Assembly: GCA_014377155.1 (NCBI GenBank)
Contig: JACMQD010000086.1
Span: 1-11,861, forward strand
Length of the DNA stretch: 11,861 nt
From: Herminiimonas sp.
GTDB taxonomy: Bacteria; Pseudomonadota; Gammaproteobacteria; Burkholderiales; Burkholderiaceae
Direction: 5' to 3'
The stretch's first letter is position 1. Every line of letters begins with the position of its first letter. Of this stretch, positions 1 to 7,942 are shown piece by piece. The notes below the pieces were generated by a model, which saw nothing but the letters and a program-made list of their open reading frames with translations, made no database searches and was not told the origin of the DNA. Position numbers and translations under genes: made by a program.

Positions 1-1
1 G

Positions 2-3000
2 CGGTTCCTGAGTTCGATGGACTGGCAAGAATTTGTCGAAACCATGAGCACGGTCGTGCATACCTTGCGCAAGGATCCGGCTGCTGTGTACGTCAACATG
101 GATTTTTCGACGCGCGACCATTACCGTCATGTCATCGAAAAAATTGCGCGCCACAGTCGCCTGTCGGAAGGCGAGATTGCCGACAATGCGATCCGGCTCG
201 CCAGTGCCAATGCCAGCAAGCTCGGCGCCGACGATCGTACGGCGCATGTGGGCTATTACCTGATCGGCGGTGGACTGCCGGAACTCGAACGCTCGGCTGC
301 CTTCCAGTTGCCGGTCATGGATGCGCTGCAGCGTGCCGGGCGTGGTTGGCCATTGGGGGTGTACCTGGGTGGCATCCTGTTGATGACCTTGCTTGCCACC
401 GGCCTGATCGTGTGGAAAGCGGCAAGTGATGGTGTCGCGGACTGGAAGCTCGGCCTGATCGCCCTCATTGCGCTGGTCGCCACCAGTCAGCTCGCACTGG
501 CCATGGCGAACTGGATAGCGACTCTGATCGCGGTACCGCATCCGTTGCCGCGCATGGATTTCAAAGAAGGCATTCCGGCATCATCGCGCACCATGGTCGT
601 GGTGCCGACCATGCTGTTCAACAAGAATAATGTGGACAGCCTGACCGAATCGCTCGAAGTACATTTTCTCGCCAACCGTGACGCCAATTTGCGCTTTTGT
701 CTACTGACCGACTTTGCCGACGCCCCAACCGAGACCATGGCACCGGACCATGCTCTGCTTGAGCGGATGCAAGCCAACATCATCGAGCTCAATGAAAAAT
801 ATCCGCAGGCGACCGGCGATAATTTTCTGCTGCTGCACCGGCCACGCCGTTGGAACGCCCAGGAAAAAATCTGGATGGGCTACGAACGCAAGCGCGGCAA
901 GCTTGGCGATCTGAATGCATTTTTGCGCGGTGGCGCCGCTGAAGCGTTCTCGCTCGTGGTCGGCAATACCGAAGGGCTGACCGACGTCCGTTATGTGATC
1001 ACGCTCGACACCGACACCCAATTGCCGCGCGATGCGGCGCGTCAGTTCGTGGCAACCATGTCGCATCCGCTGAACCGCGCGCATTTCGACGATAAGCGCC
1101 AGCGCGTAGTAGAAGGCTACGGCATTCTGCAGCCGCGCGTGGCAGTCAGCCTGCCCGGTGCAAACGCGTCCCGTTATGAAATACTATGCGGCGGTGAAGC
1201 CGGTATCGATCCTTATACCCGCACCGTGTCGGACGTCTATCAGGATGTATTCGGCGAAGGCTCGTTCATCGGCAAAGGCATTTACGATGTCGACGCTTTC
1301 GAATACGCGCTGCATGGACGTATGCCCGAAAACCGCATCTTGAGCCATGACCTGCTGGAAGGCTGCTATGCCCGCGCCGGCCTGCTGAGTGATGTTCAGC
1401 TGTATGAAGAGTATCCGTCGCGCTATAGTGCCGACGTCAGCCGGCGCCATCGCTGGATTCGTGGTGACTGGCAAATTGCGTCCTGGTTGTTTTCAGACGT
1501 ACCGGGCGTACGCGATGCGACAACCGGCAAAGTCACGCAGCACCGTAATCCTCTGTCGGCTTTGTCACGCTGGAAGTTGCTCGACAACCTGCGCCGCAGC
1601 ATCGTGCCGACTGCGCTGACCGCGCTGCTGCTGATGGGCTGGACAATGATGCCTTCAGCCTGGTTCTGGACTTGCGCGGTTTTCGGCATCCTGGTCATTC
1701 CGTCACTGTCGGCGTCGCTACTTGACCTGGCGCGCCACCCGGACGACGTCTTGCTGCGGCAGCACTTGCTGTCCGCCACGCGTAGCGCTTCGCAGCATTT
1801 CAGCCACGCTGCGCTGAATCTGATTTTCCTGCCTTACGAAGCGTATTTCAGCCTCGATGCGATCTTGCGTACAGTCTGGCGCATGGCGGTTTCACACAGG
1901 AGACTGCTGGAATGGAATCCGTCCAGCGAAGTGAACCGGCAATCCGGCAACGGCTTGTCGTCCTACTACCGTTCGATGTGGATCGCGCCTGTGGTGGCAC
2001 TGGCGACGGCGGCCTATCTGATGGCCACCGATTCGATCGCACTGGAAGCGGCTGCACCGATACTGGTGCTGTGGTGGCTATCGCCGGCCATCGCGCATTG
2101 GATAAGCAAGCCGATCGAGCGCCGCGCCGTGGCATTGTCCGACGAGCAAACCCATTTCCTGAAAGCACTGTCACGCAAGACCTGGTATTTCTTCGAAACT
2201 TATGTTGGCCCGGAAGACAACTGGCTGCCGCCGGATAATGTCCAAGAACACCCGGTTGCCGTAGTGGCGCGGCGTACCTCGCCAACCAATATCGGATTAT
2301 CGCTGCTGGCCAATCTAGCGGCATACGACTTTGGCTACATCCCCGCGGGCCAACTGTTGGAACGAACCGAAAACACCTTCGGTACCCTGGCCTCACTGGA
2401 ACGATATCAAGGCCATTTTTACAACTGGTACGACACCCAGTACCTGAAGCCACTACATCCTATTTATGTATCGACGGTCGATAGCGGCAATCTGGCAGGC
2501 CACTTGCTCACGTTACGCCCGGGTCTTGCCGGTTTGCTGGATATGCCGATTCTCGCGGACCGCGTCTTCAGCGGTATCCGCGACACCTATGCGCTGCTGC
2601 GCGAGACCGCCAGCGGTGCGGGACTGGAACGCCTGGCGCAATTCGAGAAAGATCTTGATTGCGCCTGCGAATCGGGACCGTCGACGCTGATCGTGGCGCA
2701 CGATTGCCTGCAACGTTTGACGCACGATGCGGCTGCGTTCCTGTCAAGCCTGCCGACGGCGCCCGATACAGAGCTCAATGTATGGGCGCGTGCGCTAGCA
2801 ACGCAATGTCGCGAGGCGCTCGAAGAGTTGGGTTACTTGGCGCCGTGGTCGCAGATGCTGGATCCGGCCGAATGGCTCAGCGACTTTCCCACACTGGGCG
2901 AAATGCCGACGCTACGCCAACTCGCCAGACTGCATGCCAATCTGATTCTTGAGTTTGAACGCCGATTGGCCGGCACGAGCGACACCGCCGTCGCCGATCA

Positions 3001-6000
3001 TATTGCAACGCTCAACGAATTGGTAATCAAGGGCAGCAGCCGCGCCGCAGAACGCATTGCCCAGATCGAACGCCTGGCATTGCAATCAATTGAATTCGCG
3101 CGCATGGAGTACGGCTTCCTGTACGACCCCGCAACCAAGTTGATGGCGATCGGCTACAACGTGTCAGAGCGCCGGCGCGACGCCAGCCAGTACGACTTGC
3201 TGGCGTCCGAGGCGCGGCTGTGCACTTTCGTGGCGATCGCACAAGGCCAGTTGCCGCAGGAAAGCTGGTTTGCGCTGGGCCGCCAGCTGACCATTGCCGG
3301 CGGCGATCCGATCCTGCTGTCGTGGAGCGGGTCGATGTTCGAATACCTGATGCCGCTGTTGGTGATGCCGACCTTCGATAACACCTTACTCGACCAGACT
3401 TATAAATCGGCAGTCGCGCGGCAGATCGAATACGGTACCCAGCGCGGCGTGCAGTGGGGCATCTCGGAGTCGGGCTATAACACCTTCGACGCCAGTCTGA
3501 ATTATCAATACCGCGCCTTCGGTGTGCCGGGCCTGGGCTTCAAGCGTGGCCTCGGCGATGATTTGGTGATCGCGCCCTATGCGTCGATGATGGCGCTCAT
3601 GGTGGCGCCTGAAAAAGCCTGCGCCAACTTGCAACTCCTGGCAGCAGAAGGGTTCGAGGGCAAGTTTGGTTTCTATGAGTCGATCGATTACACGGCGTCG
3701 CGGCTGCCTCGCGGCCAGACCAGTGCCGTGATACGCTCGTTCATGGTGCATCATCAGGGCATGGGATTTTTATCGCTGGCCTACCTGTTGCTCGATCGCC
3801 CGATGCAAAGGCGCTTCGAATCCGATCCGTTGTTCCAGGCCACGATGTCGCTGTTGCACGAGCGCGTGCCGAAAGCCACCGCCACTTATTCCAACACCAC
3901 CGAATTGTCGGACATCAGGACTGTTTCGACCGATCCGGCGATGCAGATGCGGGTGCTGCAGCGTCCCGATTCGCGGACACCGGAAGTCCAGCTGCTGTCG
4001 AACGGTCGGTACCACGTCATGATCACCAGCGCCGGCGGCAGTTACAGCCGCTGGAACGATCTGTCGATCACGCGCTGGCGTGAGGACAGCACGCGCGACA
4101 ACTGGGGAGCCTTCTGCTATGTGCGCGACCTCGACGACGGTCATTTCTGGTCGACTGCATTCCAGCCGACGCTAACGCAGCCGAAAAGCTATGAAGTCAT
4201 TTTTTCGGAAGGACGCGCAGAATTCCGCCGCCGCGACAATAACATCGAGATGCATACCGAAATCGTGGTGTCGCCGGAAGATGACATCGAACTGCGCCGC
4301 ACCCGTATCACGAACCGTTCGCGCTCGCGGCGCACCATCGATGTCACCAGCTATGCCGAAGTGGTACTGGCGCCGTCTGCTGCAGACTCGGCGCATCCCG
4401 CCTTCAGCAACCTCTTCGTGCAAACTGAAATCATCCAGGCGCGCCGTGCCATCCTATGTACCCGCCGACCGCGTTCTGCCACCGAAAAAACGCCGTGGAT
4501 GTTCCATCTGATGGCCGCGCACGGTGCCGCCGTCGGCGCCGTATCGTACGAGACCGATCGCATGCAGTTCATCGGCCGCGGCCAGACCGTCGCCGCGCCG
4601 CGCGCCATGCTTGACCCGGCGCCGCTGTCCGATAGCCAGGGTTCGGTGCTCGATCCGATTGTCGCCATTCGCTACCAGATCACGCTCGAACCGGAGCAGT
4701 CTGCCACCATCGACATGGTGACCGGCATCGGTGAATCGCGCGACGTCTGCCTAAGCCTGATCGAAAAATACCAGGACCGCTATCTTGCCGATCGCGTCGT
4801 GGAGCTGTCATGGACGCACAGCCAGGTCGTACTGCGCCAACTCAATGCCAGCGAAGCCGATGCCCAGTTGTACGGCCGCCTCGCTAACTCGGTGGTATAT
4901 CTGAATCCCCTGCTGCGCGCCGATGCAAGCGTGCTAATTCGCAATCACCGCGGCCAGTCGGCGCTGTGGAGCTACGCGATTTCCGGCGATTTGCCCATCG
5001 TGCTTCTGCAGATCAGAAGTTCCGACAGCATCGATCTGGTACGACAATTGGTACAGGCTCATGCTTACTGGCGCTCGAAAGGACTGGCGGTTGACCTGGT
5101 CATCTGGAACGAAGATCATGCGGGCTATCGCCAGGTTTTGCAGGAACAGATCATGGGGTTGATTTCTTCAGTAACCGGCGCCCATGCGATTGAACGGCCG
5201 GGCGGCATTTTCGTGCGGCTGATCGAGCAGATCTCCAATGAAGACCGCATTCTTTTCCAGTCGGTTGCCCGGGTCATCCTCAATGACAGTCGCGGGACAC
5301 TGGCCGAACAGCTCAGCCGCCGCGATCTGATGGAAGTGCGCGTGCCACGTCTGACGCCGGTGCGCAACCCGCAATCGGCTGCCATGCGCGGCGCAGCAAA
5401 GCTGCCACCGCGCACGCTGATTCTGTCGAACGGCACCGGCGGCTTCACGCCGGATGGCCAGGAATACGTCATCAGCACGTCTGCTGAACAGATCACGCCT
5501 GCACCATGGTCGAATGTCATGGCCAACGAGCATTTTGGTACTGTCATATCGGAAAGCGGCCAGGCTTATACATGGGGCGAAAACGCGCATGAATTCCGTC
5601 TCACACCATGGGCCAATGATCCGGTCTCCGATGCCAGCGGCGAAGCGTTCTATCTGCGCGACGAAGAAAGCGGCCTGTTTTGGTCGCCTACGCCGTTGCC
5701 GCGTCGGGGCGAAGGCGAATACATTACCCGCCACGGGTTCGGCTACAGTGTGTTCGAGCACATCGAGGACGGCATCGCGTCGGAGCTGACGGTGTACGTC
5801 GCTGTCGATGCGTCGGTGAAGTATTCGGTACTGAATATCCGTAACGATTCCGATGCACCGCGTAAGCTTTCGGCCACCGGCTATGTCGAATGGGTATTAG
5901 GTGATCTGCGTCCCAAATCCGCTATGCACATCATTACCGAAACCGATCCCGCAACCGGCGCTATTCTGGCGCGCAATCCCTATAACGTCGAGTTCACCGA

Positions 6001-7834
6001 ACGCGTCGCGTTCTTCGATGTAGATACTACTGCGCGCACGGTCACTGGTGATCGCAACGAGTTCATCGGCCGTAACGGTAGTTTGCAGAATCCGTCCGCA
6101 CTCGAGCGCGTGCGCCTGTCCAACAAGGTCGGTGCAGCCCTCGATCCATGCGCCGCGATTCAGGTGCCCTTCGAGCTGGCGCCGGGACAGCAGCGCCGAA
6201 TCGTCTTCATGCTTGGCATCGCCGATATTCGTAACACCAATTTGAACGAACTGATTCAGCGCAATCGCGGCGCCGAATCAGCGCAGCGCGCGCTCACGGC
6301 AGTCCACGACTTCTGGCAACATGCGCTTGGCGCAATTCAGGTCGAGACGCCCGACGAATCGATTAACGTGCTCGCCAACGGCTGGCTGATGTACCAGACC
6401 ATCGCGTGCCGTCTGTGGGCGCGTAGTGGCTATTATCAGTCCGGTGGCGCTTTCGGCTATCGCGACCAGTTGCAGGATACGATGTCGATGGTACATAGCC
6501 AGCCGCAACTGGTGCGCGAGCATCTGCTCCTGTGCGCAGCGCACCAGTTCGTCGAGGGCGACGCCCAACACTGGTGGCATCCACCGACCGACCGTGGCGT
6601 ACGCACCCATTGTTCGGACGATTTCCTGTGGCTGCCACTGGCAACTTATCGCTACGTCATCAGTACCGGCGACACCGGCGTACTTGGTGAAACGGTCCAC
6701 TTCATCGAGGGCCGACTGGTCAACCAGGATGAGGATTCTTATTACGACCTGCCGGCACGCTCTGCCGAGAATGCGACTCTGTATGTGCACTGCGTGCGTG
6801 CGATCGAACATGGCCTGCGATTCGGCGTGCACGGCCTGTCGCTGATCGGTTCCTGCGACTGGAACGACGGCATGGACAAAGTCGGCGAGCATGGCAAGGG
6901 CGAGAGTATCTGGCTGAGCTTCTTCTTGTACGAAGTGCTGATGCGATTTTCGGAAGTCGCCGTCATCTACGACGACCCGCAGTTTTCCCAGCGATGCCAG
7001 GCCGAAGCGACCACGCTCAAAGAAAACATCGACAAAAATGGCTGGGATGGCGAATGGTACCGTCGTGCCTATTTCGACGATGGCACGCCGCTTGGTTCTG
7101 CCCAGAACGTCGAATGCCAGATCGATTCGATTTCGCAAAGCTGGTCGGTACTCTCGGGTGCTGGCGATCCGAAGCGCTCACGCATGGCGATGCAAGCAGT
7201 CGACCGACGTCTGGTGCGACGCGAAGAGTCGATCATTCAGCTACTCGACCCGCCGTTCGACAAGTCCGACCAGAACCCCGGTTACATCCGCGGCTATGTG
7301 CCGGGCGTGCGCGAAAACGGTGGTCAATACACCCACGCCGCGATCTGGACCGTCATGGCGTTTGCAAAGATGGGCGACAACGAGCGTGCCTGGGAACTGC
7401 TCAACCTGATCAACCCGGTCAACCATGGTCGCACGGCAGAAGACATTGCCGTCTACAAGGTCGAGCCGTATGTCGTCGCAGCCGATGTCTATGCGGTGTC
7501 GCCCCACGTCGGACGCGGCGGCTGGACCTGGTACACCGGTTCATCAGGATGGATGTATCGCTTGATCGTGGAATCGTTGCTCGGCGTGCGACTGGAGGGC
7601 ACGCGGTTGTTCATCGCGCCGTGCCTGCCGGCCGACTGGACATCGTACAAGCTCAACTATCGCTATCGCAATACCACGTATCGCATCGTCGTCACCCAGA
7701 CGATGGTCGAAGGCGTGGCCTTCAACCTGCAAGTGGATGGCGTGGAACAGGCCGACGGCGCCATTGCGCTGATCGACGATCGACGGGATCACTTGGTGGA
7801 GATATCGATGCACAACCGTTTCAAGCTGCTTTAA
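2..7834 (+). CDS. ndvB: Cyclic beta-1,2-glucan synthase (NdvB/ChvB/Cgs family), 5'-partial
   Basis: Membrane enzyme that builds cyclic beta-1,2-glucan from UDP-glucose: initiation, elongation, chain-length control by phosphorolysis, and cyclisation. The frame is open to the window edge (RFLSS precedes the ATG at 17), so that ATG is internal. About 2,610 residues are visible against roughly 2,830 in characterised homologues, so some 200 N-terminal residues are missing. Numbering from the ATG at 17: hydrophobic segments at about 111-133, 145-171, 534-575 and 653-695. The GT84 core shows the spaced D, DxD, D/E, RxxRW set: D232, D331-T-D333, D445 and R476-W480. A glycoamylase-like region (about 740-1270) contains GISESGYN near 1150. 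Two GH94-type beta-sandwiches start near 1326 and 1801. The catalytic GH94 barrel (about 2095-2530) has AFGYRDQ near 2145 and DWND at 2281-2284. No frameshift is visible. The family assignment is very firm; the symbol could equally be chvB or cgs. Confidence 0.96.
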   Translation, partial: RFLSSMDWQEFVETMSTVVHTLRKDPAAVYVNMDFSTRDHYRHVIEKIARHSRLSEGEIADNAIRLASANASKLGADDRTAHVGYYLIGGGLPELERSAAFQLPVMDALQRAGRGWPLGVYLGGILLMTLLATGLIVWKAASDGVADWKLGLIALIALVATSQLALAMANWIATLIAVPHPLPRMDFKEGIPASSRTMVVVPTMLFNKNNVDSLTESLEVHFLANRDANLRFCLLTDFADAPTETMAPDHALLERMQANIIELNEKYPQATGDNFLLLHRPRRWNAQEKIWMGYERKRGKLGDLNAFLRGGAAEAFSLVVGNTEGLTDVRYVITLDTDTQLPRDAARQFVATMSHPLNRAHFDDKRQRVVEGYGILQPRVAVSLPGANASRYEILCGGEAGIDPYTRTVSDVYQDVFGEGSFIGKGIYDVDAFEYALHGRMPENRILSHDLLEGCYARAGLLSDVQLYEEYPSRYSADVSRRHRWIRGDWQIASWLFSDVPGVRDATTGKVTQHRNPLSALSRWKLLDNLRRSIVPTALTALLLMGWTMMPSAWFWTCAVFGILVIPSLSASLLDLARHPDDVLLRQHLLSATRSASQHFSHAALNLIFLPYEAYFSLDAILRTVWRMAVSHRRLLEWNPSSEVNRQSGNGLSSYYRSMWIAPVVALATAAYLMATDSIALEAAAPILVLWWLSPAIAHWISKPIERRAVALSDEQTHFLKALSRKTWYFFETYVGPEDNWLPPDNVQEHPVAVVARRTSPTNIGLSLLANLAAYDFGYIPAGQLLERTENTFGTLASLERYQGHFYNWYDTQYLKPLHPIYVSTVDSGNLAGHLLTLRPGLAGLLDMPILADRVFSGIRDTYALLRETASGAGLERLAQFEKDLDCACESGPSTLIVAHDCLQRLTHDAAAFLSSLPTAPDTELNVWARALATQCREALEELGYLAPWSQMLDPAEWLSDFPTLGEMPTLRQLARLHANLILEFERRLAGTSDTAVADHIATLNELVIKGSSRAAERIAQIERLALQSIEFARMEYGFLYDPATKLMAIGYNVSERRRDASQYDLLASEARLCTFVAIAQGQLPQESWFALGRQLTIAGGDPILLSWSGSMFEYLMPLLVMPTFDNTLLDQTYKSAVARQIEYGTQRGVQWGISESGYNTFDASLNYQYRAFGVPGLGFKRGLGDDLVIAPYASMMALMVAPEKACANLQLLAAEGFEGKFGFYESIDYTASRLPRGQTSAVIRSFMVHHQGMGFLSLAYLLLDRPMQRRFESDPLFQATMSLLHERVPKATATYSNTTELSDIRTVSTDPAMQMRVLQRPDSRTPEVQLLSNGRYHVMITSAGGSYSRWNDLSITRWREDSTRDNWGAFCYVRDLDDGHFWSTAFQPTLTQPKSYEVIFSEGRAEFRRRDNNIEMHTEIVVSPEDDIELRRTRITNRSRSRRTIDVTSYAEVVLAPSAADSAHPAFSNLFVQTEIIQARRAILCTRRPRSATEKTPWMFHLMAAHGAAVGAVSYETDRMQFIGRGQTVAAPRAMLDPAPLSDSQGSVLDPIVAIRYQITLEPEQSATIDMVTGIGESRDVCLSLIEKYQDRYLADRVVELSWTHSQVVLRQLNASEADAQLYGRLANSVVYLNPLLRADASVLIRNHRGQSALWSYAISGDLPIVLLQIRSSDSIDLVRQLVQAHAYWRSKGLAVDLVIWNEDHAGYRQVLQEQIMGLISSVTGAHAIERPGGIFVRLIEQISNEDRILFQSVARVILNDSRGTLAEQLSRRDLMEVRVPRLTPVRNPQSAAMRGAAKLPPRTLILSNGTGGFTPDGQEYVISTSAEQITPAPWSNVMANEHFGTVISESGQAYTWGENAHEFRLTPWANDPVSDASGEAFYLRDEESGLFWSPTPLPRRGEGEYITRHGFGYSVFEHIEDGIASELTVYVAVDASVKYSVLNIRNDSDAPRKLSATGYVEWVLGDLRPKSAMHIITETDPATGAILARNPYNVEFTERVAFFDVDTTARTVTGDRNEFIGRNGSLQNPSALERVRLSNKVGAALDPCAAIQVPFELAPGQQRRIVFMLGIADIRNTNLNELIQRNRGAESAQRALTAVHDFWQHALGAIQVETPDESINVLANGWLMYQTIACRLWARSGYYQSGGAFGYRDQLQDTMSMVHSQPQLVREHLLLCAAHQFVEGDAQHWWHPPTDRGVRTHCSDDFLWLPLATYRYVISTGDTGVLGETVHFIEGRLVNQDEDSYYDLPARSAENATLYVHCVRAIEHGLRFGVHGLSLIGSCDWNDGMDKVGEHGKGESIWLSFFLYEVLMRFSEVAVIYDDPQFSQRCQAEATTLKENIDKNGWDGEWYRRAYFDDGTPLGSAQNVECQIDSISQSWSVLSGAGDPKRSRMAMQAVDRRLVRREESIIQLLDPPFDKSDQNPGYIRGYVPGVRENGGQYTHAAIWTVMAFAKMGDNERAWELLNLINPVNHGRTAEDIAVYKVEPYVVAADVYAVSPHVGRGGWTWYTGSSGWMYRLIVESLLGVRLEGTRLFIAPCLPADWTSYKLNYRYRNTTYRIVVTQTMVEGVAFNLQVDGVEQADGAIALIDDRRDHLVEISMHNRFKLL

Positions 7835-7942
7835 CGCCGGATTTTTCGAGACCGGTAATTTTGCCGCGCAGGTTTCGCCCGGGCGTGAATTTTTATGTTC
7901 GGGCGGCAGCCTGGTCCTGGTTTTATAAAACGCGGCGGAAAA
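7835..7942. other. Convergent intergenic spacer with two perfect palindromes
   Basis: These 108 bases separate the stop of the glucan synthase gene from the stop of the GGDEF-EAL gene on the opposite strand. I see no credible gene here. Two perfect palindromes are present: CGCCCGGGCG at 7876-7885 and GTTTTATAAAAC at 7920-7931. There are also short T-runs at 7843-7847 and 7890-7894. In a tail-to-tail arrangement such a spacer would be expected to hold transcription termination signals for both strands, but no classical GC stem followed by a long T-run is evident. Confidence 0.6.
7876..7905. terminator. Possible weak bidirectional hairpin
   Basis: CGCCCG at 7876-7881 can pair with CGGGCG at 7900-7905 across an 18-base loop that contains a T-run. 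The element lies about 40 bases past both convergent stop codons, which is a sensible place for a shared terminator. The loop is long and no clear U-tract follows the stem on either strand, so this is a tentative call. The self-palindrome at 7876-7885 competes with the same left arm. Confidence 0.25.

Noticed and set aside
17..19. ATG at 17 as the true start of the glucan synthase
   Set aside because: The frame is open and family-like upstream to base 2, and the visible protein is about 200 residues shorter than family members, so this ATG is internal.
1848..2453. Minus-strand open frame of 201 codons inside the glucan synthase gene
   Set aside because: Arginine-, serine- and proline-rich composition typical of antisense translation, with no supporting motif.
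6278..7138. Minus-strand open frame of 286 codons inside the glucan synthase gene
   Set aside because: It lies opposite the GH94 catalytic region and shows no domain of its own.
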